From contig NZ_MCGB01000066.1 of NCBI RefSeq assembly GCF_001699815.1, positions 1 through 60,475 on the forward strand: a stretch of 60,475 nucleotides of DNA, written 5' to 3'. Positions 1 through 8,138 of the stretch are shown one piece after another; position 1 is the first letter of the stretch, and each line of letters starts with the position of its first letter. This DNA is from Ralstonia pickettii (GTDB lineage: Bacteria > Pseudomonadota > Gammaproteobacteria > Burkholderiales > Burkholderiaceae). The translations under genes and the position numbers were made by a program. The notes beneath the pieces were generated by a model. It did not search any database and was not told the origin of the DNA. It worked only from the letters and a program-made list of their open reading frames with translations.

Positions 1-97
1 AACCTTACTTCTGTGCGAGCACTTTATTACTTGTTAGCTAGCGGATCGAAATCCGCCGCACCCAGTATTAAGCGCCCACACTTATCGGCTGTTTGCT

Positions 98-109
98 TGT
101 TAAAGAACT
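98..109 (-). promoter_or_regulatory. boxA-like antitermination site
   Basis: The minus strand reads AGTTCTTTAACA, close to the bacterial rRNA boxA consensus TGCTCTTTAACA, which recruits the NusB/S10 antitermination complex. It sits between the promoter and the expected 16S start, the usual place. Confidence 0.7.
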
Positions 110-163
110 TCGCGATCAACTTTGTTTATCGCGTCGCTGCGTTTTCTGCAGCAGAGAAACGAG

Positions 164-192
164 ATTATGCAGAGCTTTTTTGTCGCTGTCAA
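164..192 (-). promoter_or_regulatory. proximal rRNA promoter
   Basis: On the minus strand TTGACA (187-192) is followed after 17 bases by CATAAT (164-169): a perfect -35 and a five-of-six -10 at optimal spacing. An AT-rich block just upstream (about 193-215) could act as an UP element. This should be the main sigma70 promoter for the leftward rRNA operon. Confidence 0.8.
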
Positions 193-362
193 CAATTCGT
201 CGAAGATTTTTTATCCACCAACGCGCCGCCAACCACCACCGAATCTCCAGCCAACCGTCAACCACCCAATCGACCGCAAACCCGCTCTACACCTGCTTCT
301 CCACCACTCAACACCACCACCGCCACTTGCGTTTCGGCGCTGTGTTTTGCAGCGAGGGGCGA

Positions 363-391
363 ATACTAATGTGCGGAAGCGCGGCTGGCAA
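363..391 (-). promoter_or_regulatory. distal tandem rRNA promoter
   Basis: On the minus strand TTGCCA (386-391) and TAGTAT (363-368) are separated by exactly 17 bases and followed by a GC-rich discriminator (TCGCCCC), a hallmark of stringently controlled rRNA promoters. With the promoter at 164-192 it makes a tandem arrangement, as in many rrn operons. Confidence 0.6.
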
Positions 392-565
392 GCACTTTTG
401 TGAGTCACTCGCAAAAATCTTGTTGATCGCCTGCTCGCTTCGCCGTGGGCCGCTTGCGTTATGGCAGGTTGAGAGGCCACCGAACGCCGCGCCCGACCAA
501 CCTGCGACACGGATTGGGCCTGGCCATCGCCCGCCGCTTCGTTACTCATAGAGATGCAGTTGGCA

Positions 566-1295
566 TCAATGCTTGCCCGGCGCTTGGCGCAGCATCTGGT
601 TGTAGAGAATCGCCTTGCTGGTCGACACGTAATTGTCGGCGTCGCACGGCGGCAGGATCAGCGATGCGTCCCTCTGCGCTGTGATCGCAGTCGTCTCGAA
701 CAGCACAGCGAGGCACTGGGCGTTGTCGCCACGATGGTATTCAGTCACGGCCAAGTCGCTGCGAGCCTTGTCGCGCTCGATCCAGTCCATGAAGGGATCG
801 CAATCGGCGAGCAGCGAACGCAGCGTTGTACGTGCTGCGTCGTAATCCTTGGCGGCATATTCCTTGTGGGCGTGGCCGATGCGGGCTTGCCGCTGGCGGT
901 CAGTGCAGGCGGCGGGTGCGCGGCGGTAGTCGCCATCAAACATAGCGCGCATGCCACAGAATTCTCGGCAGGCTTCGGCGGTCGCAGATGAATCCAGCTT
1001 GAGCCCATCCTTATTACCTGACACGGCGATGTGGCACTCGCCCTCATCCTTGTCGACGCCAACGCGCCCCCCCAAACGTGCCTTCGATCGCGCACGTGTG
1101 GCAGTTGCCGCCAATTGTCGTGATGTTGAAGCTACCGCCCTTGACCGTCATCGTGCCGCTTGCGCTGCCACCCAGAATGTAGACATACTCGCCCGGCTCG
1201 ACGGCAGGGCCGGGCGCCATGACGCACGCGCTAGCCAACAAGCCGGCCATCATCCATGTGCGCAACATCCCCATTCGAAGTGTCATAGTGTTCAT
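566..1295 (-). pseudogene. putative lipoprotein gene split by a frameshift in a G7 run
   Basis: Two overlapping frames together make one secreted protein. The first starts at 1295 (AGGA eight bases upstream) and carries a lipoprotein signal: a hydrophobic stretch ending LLASAC, with the Cys as lipidation site. It reads through a Gly/Thr-rich segment to a run of seven C (G on the coding strand) at 1067-1073. The continuation, rich in Cys and repeat-like helices, lies in another frame and ends at 566. Removing one G joins them in frame (..GTFGG-RVGVDKDEG..), giving about 242 residues. I do not recognise the family. The break may be a sequencing error, a true mutation or slipped-strand phase variation. 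Without repair only the N-terminal third would be made. Confidence 0.6.
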
Positions 1296-1394
1296 TCCGG
1301 ATTCCTGGAGGACGGTGCCTCCTGCGCGAGCGCCATTCTGGCTATCCGGCATGTCGGCACGCAACTTATCGGACGAAGAGCGCGCCCGAGGCTG

Positions 1395-1967
1395 TCAGAT
1401 GTGAAGCAGCGCCAGCACAGCCACGACACCACCGACAGCGGCCACGCCGTACGACAGCACCTGCATCCAGCGCCGGCGGGAAAGCAACGTGATAGCCGCC
1501 AGCGCGATCGACACCTGAATGGCGACCACCGCTTGCGCCCACCGATGATGATGGTGCACGGCGAGCTCGCTGGCGTCGTCGGCCTCTTTGGCCAAGCGCT
1601 CCTGGTCTTCAGCCTGGCGACGGATGTCTTCCTTTTCGGCGGCGTAGCGCTGGGCTTCGCGCCTGGCGGCGGCCTGATCGGTGCCGGGCAGTTGGGCGGT
1701 CAGCTCGGCAATCGCCTGCTTCTGACCTTTGGCCTGGTAGTAGGCCCAGCGGTTTGCGGCCTCGGTCTTGTGGATGGCGGCTTCATTCTTGGCCAGTAGC
1801 GCGGCGTTTTGCGTGGCACCGCCCTGGTAACCGAAGATAGCGCCGGCCGTCGAGAGAATCGCCGTCATGACGGCAATCCGCCCGGCAAAGCTGTCGGCGT
1901 GGCCGCTTTCTGCTGCGTGCTCAAGCGCGTGATCGTGCGCGCCGTGCACGTGAAATTCCTCTGACAT
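1395..1967 (-). CDS. DUF4337-type membrane protein
   Basis: A 190-residue protein starting at MSEEFHVHGAHDH, preceded by GGGGAG at good spacing; a longer in-frame start exists but has no such site. The N-terminus is His-rich. One hydrophobic segment lies near residues 30-50, a charged Ala/Glu/Arg-rich stretch likely to form a coiled coil covers about 60-130, a second His cluster (HHHH) follows, and two membrane segments close the protein at about 145-190. This layout fits the DUF4337 family, whose function is unknown; it is presumably an inner-membrane protein. It is co-directional with the broken lipoprotein gene, 99 bases away. Confidence 0.75.
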   Translation of the reverse strand: MSEEFHVHGAHDHALEHAAESGHADSFAGRIAVMTAILSTAGAIFGYQGGATQNAALLAKNEAAIHKTEAANRWAYYQAKGQKQAIAELTAQLPGTDQAAARREAQRYAAEKEDIRRQAEDQERLAKEADDASELAVHHHHRWAQAVVAIQVSIALAAITLLSRRRWMQVLSYGVAAVGGVVAVLALLHI

Positions 1968-2162
1968 GGTTGCTCCCCTTTTTATCTGGTCTTGTACCGT
2001 CGTGCGCCCGTCAGGCACGGGCCTCACAATGCATGGCCTTGCACGGAAAGGCAACGCCCTGCGGTGCGCCGCCAACGCTGCAGACGCGATTTCCCGACAT
2101 TGACGCACACGGGAAAAAAGTGCAGCAATCGCAAATCATTTGTACGCAGAAGAATAGCGCCG

Positions 2163-2190
2163 TTGAATACGCAAAACTGGTCCGTATAAT
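2163..2190 (+). promoter_or_regulatory. sigma70 promoter for the hydroxylase gene
   Basis: TTGAAT (2163-2168), a 16-base spacer and a perfect TATAAT (2185-2190) lie about 80 bases before the start at 2273. The rest of the 305-base gap (1968-2272) shows no gene. Confidence 0.7.
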
Positions 2191-2272
2191 CGCGCAGCAG
2201 TGCGAATGAGGGCCAATATTCGATTGGCAATCTCATTGTTAATAAAACAAAACAATACTGCGAGTCAGATCC

Positions 2273-3478
2273 ATGGATGCGTCCCAAAAGCCTTTGGCGC
2301 CATTGCCCGAAGAGCATCACCACCCTGCCATCGTTCGCGTGGCCGACGCGACGATCCGCGATGCCAATGCGCTGCTCCATGCCAACGGCGGCCTGAAGTT
2401 TGGCCGGGGCATGATCGGAACCATCCTGGCGCTGGTGCTGGGCTTTCTGTGCTTGCTGGGCGTGCTGGCGTTTCACTTCCCGCAGTATCTGACGACGCCG
2501 GAATTACGTCGCGCTTATTCGGTGGATGTGATTCGGCAAATCCTGTTTGTCTCGCTGTTGATTTCCGGCGGGTTATCGCTGGCGAATATCGTGCTGGATA
2601 ACCGCCGTCGCCTGAATGGCATGGCGTTCCTGTTTGTGGTGATTGCCGTGGCACTGGGCGGCTCGCGCGTGCCGGTAGGCGATTTTCCGGATCACACACC
2701 GTACATCGGCATGGATTGGTTCATTCTCGACCTGCTCGGTTCGACGGCGATTTTCGTGCTGCTTGAGAAGCTGTTCCCGCTCTACAAGAAGCAGCCGGTG
2801 TTCCGCGCCGAATGGCAGACCGACATGGTGCACTTCGCGGTGAACCACTTCATCGTGGGGCTGGTGCTGCTGGTGGTGAATTTCCTGATTCACCGGGTGT
2901 TCGGATGGATGGTGCATGCGGATTTCCAGCAGATGGTGCAGCACATCTGGTTCATTCCGCAGTTGCTGCTGTGCATGTTGGTGGCCGACCTGATGGAGTA
3001 CGTCACGCACCGCGCGTATCACGAGGTGCCGTTCCTCTGGCGCTTCCACGCCGTTCATCACAGCGTGAAGACGATGGACTGGCTGGCAGGTTCGCGTCAG
3101 CACATTCTTGAACTGATTGTCACGCGGGTAGCCGTGCTGGGCCCGCTGTTCGTGCTGGGATTCGACAAGGCCGTTGTCGATGTCTACATCATCATCGTGG
3201 GCTTCCAGGCGGTGTTCAATCACGCCAACGTGCATTTGCCGTGGGGGCCATTGAAGTACATCTTTGTGACGCCGGATTTTCACCACTGGCACCACTCGTC
3301 GGAAGACGAAGCGATCGACAAAAACTACGCCGCGCATTTCGCCTTCATCGATTACCTGTTCGGTACCGCGGTGAAATCGAAAAAGGCCTTCCCCGAGAAG
3401 TACGGCGTCGTGGGCGACTACATGCCCGACGGCTTCGTCAACCAGCAACGCTTTCCGTTCCGCCGTCAGCAGAACTGA
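2273..3478 (+). CDS. sterol desaturase / fatty acid hydroxylase family membrane protein
   Basis: A 401-residue integral membrane protein of the di-iron fatty acid hydroxylase superfamily, which hydroxylates or desaturates lipids using histidine-bound iron. Several hydrophobic segments fill residues 45-230. The histidine boxes are visible: HRAYH at about 246-250, HAVHH at about 259-263 and HHWHH at about 337-341, with a further NHANVH before the last. The N-terminal 40 residues are soluble. The start lies after a clear sigma70 promoter, but the ribosome site is weak. The cupin gene follows 17 bases downstream, so the two are probably co-transcribed. The substrate cannot be told from sequence. 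Confidence 0.85.
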   Translation: MDASQKPLAPLPEEHHHPAIVRVADATIRDANALLHANGGLKFGRGMIGTILALVLGFLCLLGVLAFHFPQYLTTPELRRAYSVDVIRQILFVSLLISGGLSLANIVLDNRRRLNGMAFLFVVIAVALGGSRVPVGDFPDHTPYIGMDWFILDLLGSTAIFVLLEKLFPLYKKQPVFRAEWQTDMVHFAVNHFIVGLVLLVVNFLIHRVFGWMVHADFQQMVQHIWFIPQLLLCMLVADLMEYVTHRAYHEVPFLWRFHAVHHSVKTMDWLAGSRQHILELIVTRVAVLGPLFVLGFDKAVVDVYIIIVGFQAVFNHANVHLPWGPLKYIFVTPDFHHWHHSSEDEAIDKNYAAHFAFIDYLFGTAVKSKKAFPEKYGVVGDYMPDGFVNQQRFPFRRQQN

Positions 3479-3495
3479 GTCGAAGGTTTCCCATC

Positions 3496-4014
3496 ATGCC
3501 GCTCGCCCTCGCCGCCCAGAACCTCATCGCCCGCCTCGGTCTCGAACCGCACCCGGAAGGCGGCTTCTATCGCGAAACCTATCGCAGTGAGGAACGCATC
3601 CAGCGAGGCATCCCGCCCATCGGGCGTGCGGCTGCCACCGCTATCTATTACCTGTTGGCGGATGATGCATATTCCGCCTGGCATCGGATCCAGTCGGACG
3701 AGTTGTGGCACTTCCATGCGGGGGACTCACTCAATGTGCATGTGTTGGAGGAAGACGGTACGGTGAGCACGCATCGCCTGGGCCACGCGGCCGACGATGC
3801 GATGGCGGTGTACCAGGCGGTGGTCCCGGCTGGCCGCTGGTTTGCAGCCGAGCGCGTGCCGGGTGAACATGGGTATGCGCTGGTCGGCTGCACCGTCGCT
3901 CCGGGGTTCGAGTTCAGCGAGTTCGAACTGGCTGACGGCGATGCGCTGCTGGCGAAGTATTCGGCACATGGCGATCTCGTCCGCAGGTTGCTGCCCAAGC
4001 CCCACGGCGCTTGA
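3496..4014 (+). CDS. cupin of the DUF985 family
   Basis: A 172-residue single-domain beta-barrel protein. The family signature is evident: LGLEPHPEGGFYRETYRS near the N-terminus, then IYYLLADD, SDELWHFHAGD (metal-type histidines) and a C-terminal VAPGFEFSEFELAD block. Members are small cupins of unknown reaction. The start at MPLALAAQNL was chosen because the frame upstream overlaps the hydroxylase gene and lacks similarity. It sits 17 bases after that gene in the same direction. Confidence 0.8.
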   Translation: MPLALAAQNLIARLGLEPHPEGGFYRETYRSEERIQRGIPPIGRAAATAIYYLLADDAYSAWHRIQSDELWHFHAGDSLNVHVLEEDGTVSTHRLGHAADDAMAVYQAVVPAGRWFAAERVPGEHGYALVGCTVAPGFEFSEFELADGDALLAKYSAHGDLVRRLLPKPHGA

Positions 4015-4137
4015 TCAGCACCACACCACGCTTTCATAGCCCACCGTGCGGCGGTAGACGCTCATGCCCCGCCATGTGCTGTACTCCATGTAGGCACATG
4101 TCAGGACGACGATCCAGTTGGCTGCTGTGGTGGACAT
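4015..4137 (-). CDS. possible 40-residue small protein
   Basis: This short frame begins with ATG at 4137, preceded by GGGAGG at ideal distance, one of the best ribosome sites in the window. The peptide starts MSTTAANWIVVLTCAYMEY, which gives a hydrophobic stretch, then a Trp/Arg/Tyr-rich tail with TWRGM and VYRRTVGYES, and ends at TGA directly abutting the 3' end of the convergent cupin gene. I recognise no family. The signal is the ribosome site plus the amphipathic membrane-like peptide; nothing else proves expression. Confidence 0.45.
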   Translation of the reverse strand: MSTTAANWIVVLTCAYMEYSTWRGMSVYRRTVGYESVVWC

Positions 4138-4209
4138 ATTCCCTCCCATCTCGGCGTGCCCGATCACTTCTTATCGGCACGTTTTCAGTCTATGAGAGGG
4201 GGCTTCAAA

Positions 4210-4229
4210 GTCATTGCACGAGCAATGAC
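4210..4229. promoter_or_regulatory. perfect inverted repeat, possible operator or hairpin
   Basis: GTCATTGC and GCAATGAC face each other across ACGA. The site lies in the 300-base gap between the possible small protein (start 4137, leftward) and the dehydrogenase (start 4440, rightward), about 73 bases upstream of the former. The rest of the gap shows nothing I can name. Confidence 0.35.
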
Positions 4230-4439
4230 GCTTCTTGCCCGCTATTTCGAGACCTCGCTTTCTCAAGGGCATCGCGCGTCGCAAACGCCCGCCGGGCGCC
4301 GCTCTCATGCATCCCGAAGCGCACAAGATGGCGAGCCGCCTAGCTTTCATTGATGTTGCTGATCTACGCTTGTGACAAGCGCTGCGGCGTGACGCACCCT
4401 CCTCATTCACATCCACCTAGACGCTTGCGGAAGAACATC

Positions 4440-5318
4440 ATGGCAACCATCGGATTCATCGGCCTGGGCATCATGGGCGCCCACATGGCTCGCAACCTGC
4501 TCAAGGGCGACCACACCCTGATCGTCAGCGGCAAACATTCCGTGCCGGAAGATCTGCGTTCCCGCGCTACCGTTGTCGCGAATTCGGCGGCGGTTGCGCA
4601 AGCAGCAGACATCGTCATCGCCATGGTGCCGGACACGCCGGACGTGGCCAATGTGCTGTTTGGCGAAGACGGTGTCGCGCAGGGCCTGGCTGCAGACAAG
4701 CTCTTCATCGACATGAGCTCGATCTCGCCGATTGAAACGCAGGCCTTTGCCAAGCGCGTCGAAGCGCTGGGGGCGGATTACCTCGATGCGCCCGTTTCAG
4801 GCGGTGAAGTCGGCGCGCGCGATGCAACGCTCACGATCATGGTCGGCGGCAAGGAAGCGGCATTCGAGCGTGCCAAGCCGCTGTTTGCGCTGATGGGTAA
4901 GAACATCACGCACGTGGGCGACTCCGGTGCCGGGCAGACCTGCAAGGTGGCCAACCAGATCATCGTGGCGCTGACCATCGAGGCCGTGGGCGAGGCGCTG
5001 CTGTTCGCATCGAAGGCCGGGGCCGATCCGGCACGTGTGCGCCAAGCGTTGATGGGCGGTTTTGCTTCGTCGCGGATTCTCGAAGTGCATGGCGAACGCA
5101 TGATCAAGCGGACGTTTGACCCGGGCTTCCGCATCGAGCTGCACCAGAAAGATCTGAACCTGGCGTTGGAGGGCGCCCGCAAGCTCGGCATCGCCCTGCC
5201 GAACACGGCCGCTGCACAGCAGCTCTTCAATGTGTGTGCGGCCAATGGCGGCAAGGCGTGGGACCACTCCGCCATGGTGCGCGCGCTGGAACTGATGGCG
5301 GATCACACGATTGCTTGA
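4440..5318 (+). CDS. glxR: 2-hydroxy-3-oxopropionate (tartronate semialdehyde) reductase-type dehydrogenase
   Basis: A 292-residue beta-hydroxyacid dehydrogenase. Visible features: the N-terminal Rossmann motif GFIGLGIMGAHMARNL, the substrate-loop signature DAPVSGGEVGARD (about 120-132), the catalytic lysine in GQTCKVANQI (about 170) and the C-terminal KDLNLAL helix. Length and motifs match GlxR/GarR, which reduce tartronate semialdehyde to glycerate with NAD(P)H in glyoxylate or glucarate metabolism; 3-hydroxyisobutyrate dehydrogenase is the main alternative. No gcl or hyi gene lies next to it, so the pathway is not proven by context. The start at MATIGFIG matches the family N-terminus. Confidence 0.8.
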   Translation: MATIGFIGLGIMGAHMARNLLKGDHTLIVSGKHSVPEDLRSRATVVANSAAVAQAADIVIAMVPDTPDVANVLFGEDGVAQGLAADKLFIDMSSISPIETQAFAKRVEALGADYLDAPVSGGEVGARDATLTIMVGGKEAAFERAKPLFALMGKNITHVGDSGAGQTCKVANQIIVALTIEAVGEALLFASKAGADPARVRQALMGGFASSRILEVHGERMIKRTFDPGFRIELHQKDLNLALEGARKLGIALPNTAAAQQLFNVCAANGGKAWDHSAMVRALELMADHTIA

Positions 5319-5321
5319 AGC

Positions 5322-5364
5322 AAAACGGGACGGCGCACGCAACTGAGCGCCGCCCCTCCGTTTT
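5322..5364. terminator. bidirectional terminator between convergent genes
   Basis: AAAACGG at 5322-5328 and CCGTTTT at 5358-5364 enclose an inner CGGCGC/GCGCCG stem. It serves the rightward dehydrogenase and the leftward MFS gene that ends at 5387. Confidence 0.65.
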
Positions 5365-5386
5365 ACGACCTTCAACCGCCTCCGGC

Positions 5387-6790
5387 TTACAGCTCAAGCT
5401 GCTCCAGCACTTTCCCCTTGGTTTCGATGCCGAGGAAGTGGATAGTGACTGCCGCCAGGATGGGCACCAAAGCCAACAGCAAGAACGCATTGCTGATGTT
5501 GCCCGAGCCGATGGTCGATCCGATCAGCATGGGTGAAAAGATGGCCGCAATCTTCAGCCACGCGCCGCCCATGCCGCAGCCGATCGCCCGGATATTGGTC
5601 GGGTACAGCTCCGGCGTATAGACATAGGCAGTGATGAAGCCGCACGCCATCAACCCCAGCGCCAACGAGCACAACCCCGCCACCACATAGAGCGACTGCT
5701 CGTGCAGCAGCCCAGCCAGCGCCAGCGAGACGCCGCAGAGTACGAACGACACGACCATCACGGGTTTGCGGCCTACCTTGTCGACGATCATCGCGCAGAC
5801 CAACGAGCCGACCACACCCAGCACCGACGCCAGCGCGGCCAAATTCAGCGCCAGTTGCAGCGGCGCGTGATAGATCGTCTTGTAGACCGTCGGCAGCCAC
5901 GTCGACAGACCGTACTGGATAAAACCGCACGTCGCCCACAGCATGGCCACGACCACCGTGCGCTTGATGTACACGGGGCCGAACAGATCGCGCATGCCGC
6001 GCTTCGGGTGGCGGTGCGACATCTGCTCGAAGGCCGAGGTATCGCCCAGCGGAGGCAGCGGCCCCTTCGCCTTGGCTTCAAAGCGTGCCTGCGCGGCATC
6101 GGCCTCGGCCATGCGTCCATTGGTCGCCAGCCAGCGCGGGGACTCCGGCACGGCCTTGGGCAGCGTGAAGAACAGCACGAGCGGAATGCCACCGAGAAAG
6201 TACATCACCTCCCAGCCGAAATGCGGTACAAGCCAGGCCCCAAGCGCGTTGGACACCAGCAAACCAATCGGGAACACCACCTCGTAGAGCAGCACGAAGC
6301 GCCCGCGGCCATGGGCACGCGTGACTTCGTTGATGTATGTGGCCGCTACGGGCAGCTCGCCACCCAAGCCGATGCCCTGCACGATACGCAGCGCTGCAAA
6401 CACGGCAAAACTGGGCGCCACGCCGCACAGCAGGCTCATCAAACCGATGATGCCCGCGCTATAGCCGATCATGCGCACGCGGCCGAATCGCTCCGCAAAC
6501 ATCGGGAACACCAGCGCACCGATCAACTGACCGATGCCGGGGGCACCGATCACAAAAGCAATCTGCGCCGGGGTCAGATGCCATTGCGCGATCAGCAGCG
6601 GCAGCGTAGCGGCAATGACGATCACGTCAAAGCCGTCGAAGAACGTCGCCAGCCCGATCAGCAGACGCGCACGCACGTGCATGCCGTTGCTCTTGAGCCG
6701 CTCGATGCGGGCAACGATCTTGCCCAGGCTCATCGCGCCCAGCGACGCATCGTGGTCAATTCCGCTATCAATCAAAACACCTGGCTTCAT
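5387..6790 (-). CDS. MFS transporter, probably an organic or aromatic acid carrier
   Basis: A 467-residue major facilitator with about 12 membrane segments. Loop 2-3 carries AERFGRVRM and the matching loop after helix 8 carries VDKVGRKPV; PESPRWL and the FFDGFD motif in helix 1 fit the sugar-porter/aromatic-acid:H+ symporter group. A good ribosome site (GGAAGGAG) precedes the ATG. It is the last gene of the leftward cluster, 71 bases beyond the porin, so it probably imports the substrate that the upstream operon degrades. Specificity is inference. Confidence 0.8.
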   Translation of the reverse strand: MKPGVLIDSGIDHDASLGAMSLGKIVARIERLKSNGMHVRARLLIGLATFFDGFDVIVIAATLPLLIAQWHLTPAQIAFVIGAPGIGQLIGALVFPMFAERFGRVRMIGYSAGIIGLMSLLCGVAPSFAVFAALRIVQGIGLGGELPVAATYINEVTRAHGRGRFVLLYEVVFPIGLLVSNALGAWLVPHFGWEVMYFLGGIPLVLFFTLPKAVPESPRWLATNGRMAEADAAQARFEAKAKGPLPPLGDTSAFEQMSHRHPKRGMRDLFGPVYIKRTVVVAMLWATCGFIQYGLSTWLPTVYKTIYHAPLQLALNLAALASVLGVVGSLVCAMIVDKVGRKPVMVVSFVLCGVSLALAGLLHEQSLYVVAGLCSLALGLMACGFITAYVYTPELYPTNIRAIGCGMGGAWLKIAAIFSPMLIGSTIGSGNISNAFLLLALVPILAAVTIHFLGIETKGKVLEQLEL

Positions 6791-6818
6791 GTGAAGCTCC
6801 TTCCGGAGGAAGTTGATG

Positions 6819-6844
6819 CGCCACTGGGTCGCTGCCCAGCGGCG
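6819..6844 (-). terminator. hairpin between porin and MFS genes
   Basis: On the minus strand CGCCGCTGGG pairs with CCCAGTGGCG (one G-U pair) over a six-base loop. There is no T run, so it looks more like an attenuating or mRNA-protecting hairpin than a full terminator. Confidence 0.4.
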
Positions 6845-6861
6845 CGCGTTGGGTCAGGACG

Positions 6862-7962
6862 TCAGAACGAGTGGTGCACCCCGGTGCTGACAACCATCTG
6901 GTTGCGCTGCGCCGCCACACCTACGCCGTTGATGGCAGCAGACTGCGCATCGCCGGACGCACGCTGATACGTACCTTGCACGTACACCTGCGTGCGCTTG
7001 GAAAACGCGTACACGTTGCCGAGGCTGAACTGGTTCCAGCGGGCGCCCTCGTACTTGCTGAAGGTATAGCCCACGTTGAGCGTATTGGCGGCGCTGTAAT
7101 GCCACGCGGTGCCGAGGTCGACGTTTTGCGCGCGGGCGTTGGCGCCACTCAGCGTGATGCGGGTCTGCGTATAGACCGCGTTGATCTGGACCGGCAGGTT
7201 GCTGAACTGATACAGCGTGCCGGCACCGAACGACTTGACCGAACTCATCGGCGTCATCACGCCGGGCACGAGCGTCGTGCCGAGCGTGTTCGTGATACCC
7301 AGGCGACCGGCGATGTCCAGCGCGCGGTCATTGGACGCGGTATAAGCCGCGGCTGCACGGAACCCGCCGTTGGTGTAGTACGCACCGAGGCTGTAACTGC
7401 GGCTTTTCGACGGCGAACCGGGTACCTCGCCAAAGCCGTACATGCCGCCCAGTTGCAGGCCGCCGAAGATGGGCGAGACGTAGCGCACGGCGTTGTCGAT
7501 CTGGAACTGGTTGGCCAGGTTGTCGAAGTTGCCGGGGTGGAACAGGTAGAAATTGGTGAGCTGGAACCCGTTGCTCAGGCGGCCGAGGTAGTCGAACATG
7601 AAGTCCGCTTGGTGGCCAAGCTGGATATTGCCCAAGCGATCGTTCGTCAGGCCCACCCACGCCGTGCGGTTGAACAGCTTGCCGGCGACCACGCTGCTGC
7701 CGGTGTCGCCCAGAAACCCCGATTCCAACTGGAAGATGGCCTGCGTACCGCCGCCGAGATCTTCCGAGCCGCGCAGGCCGAAACGGTCCGGCTGCATGGT
7801 GCCGGGGTCCATGCGCAGCGCCGAGCCGCTAGACGCGCTGCTCTTGAGGCTGTTGATGTAGGCCACGCCTTCATCAATGCTGCCGTACAGCGTCACGTTG
7901 CTCTGGGCCGCAGCGGTGCCAGCCAGGCTCATCGCCGCAATGGCGAACAAGGTTGTCTTCAT
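6862..7962 (-). CDS. Gram-negative porin (trimeric, Burkholderiales type)
   Basis: A 366-residue outer-membrane general porin. Residues 1-19 form a signal peptide (MKTTLFAIAAMSLAGTAAA, then QSNVTLYGSID). LRGSEDLGGGTQAIFQLE is the family hallmark, and the protein ends in HHSF, the terminal Phe used for barrel assembly. GGAGGAAA precedes the chosen start; a longer frame upstream has no signal sequence. It lies between the reductase and the MFS carrier, behind its own promoter region with a palindrome at 8049-8064. It probably brings the catabolic substrate across the outer membrane. Confidence 0.9.
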   Translation of the reverse strand: MKTTLFAIAAMSLAGTAAAQSNVTLYGSIDEGVAYINSLKSSASSGSALRMDPGTMQPDRFGLRGSEDLGGGTQAIFQLESGFLGDTGSSVVAGKLFNRTAWVGLTNDRLGNIQLGHQADFMFDYLGRLSNGFQLTNFYLFHPGNFDNLANQFQIDNAVRYVSPIFGGLQLGGMYGFGEVPGSPSKSRSYSLGAYYTNGGFRAAAAYTASNDRALDIAGRLGITNTLGTTLVPGVMTPMSSVKSFGAGTLYQFSNLPVQINAVYTQTRITLSGANARAQNVDLGTAWHYSAANTLNVGYTFSKYEGARWNQFSLGNVYAFSKRTQVYVQGTYQRASGDAQSAAINGVGVAAQRNQMVVSTGVHHSF

Positions 7963-8048
7963 TTGCAGTTTCCTCCACTGGACAAGGTGTCCGCCCCGCC
8001 AGTTGTTATCGCCGTCTTGGTGGACGAGCTGGTTGTGGTTCTTGCTTT

Positions 8049-8064
8049 GTTTCGTATGCGAAAC
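8049..8064. promoter_or_regulatory. candidate IclR-type operator upstream of the porin
   Basis: GTTTCG and CGAAAC form perfect arms around TATG, about 87 bases before the porin start. The same 6-4-6 layout, with nearly the same arms and the same following bases (ACGTC, then T/A-rich), occurs at 19566-19581 before the first gene of the upstream operon. The natural candidate to bind both is the IclR protein encoded at 15003-15830. Confidence 0.55.
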
Positions 8065-8089
8065 GTCGTTTAAAAGAAAAACAGGGCGC

Positions 8090-8123
8090 AAAAAAAGACG
8101 GCGCGGCTGGTCAGGCCGGCGCC
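8090..8123 (-). terminator. rho-independent terminator after the reductase gene
   Basis: Reading leftward, a GC-rich stem (GGCGCCGGCC facing AGCCGCGCC) is followed by a run of seven T. It lies 15 bases after the reductase stop and separates the long operon from the porin/MFS unit. Confidence 0.7.
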
Positions 8124-8138
8124 TAAACCATCCTGCGC

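Larger units (their letters stand above)
1..355 (-). other. leader region of an rRNA operon (16S gene outside the window)
   Basis: This stretch reads leftward as the transcribed leader of an rrn operon. It holds an antitermination boxA-like element at 98-109, a stem-loop (CGCGAT/ATCGCG arms) at 111-133 and a strong promoter at 164-192. The segment CAGCCGATAAGTGTGGGCG on the minus strand resembles 16S leaders I remember from Burkholderiaceae. The 16S gene itself should begin shortly left of base 1. Three forward open frames cross this region but resemble no protein and are ignored. Confidence is high that this is an rrn leader and moderate on its exact limits. Confidence 0.8.

Noticed and set aside
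13-551. Forward frames over the rRNA leader
   Set aside because: They lie over promoter, boxA and leader; low-complexity text without ribosome sites.
5702-6967. 421-codon open frame antisense to the MFS gene and porin end
   Set aside because: Same composition artefact; crosses two real genes.
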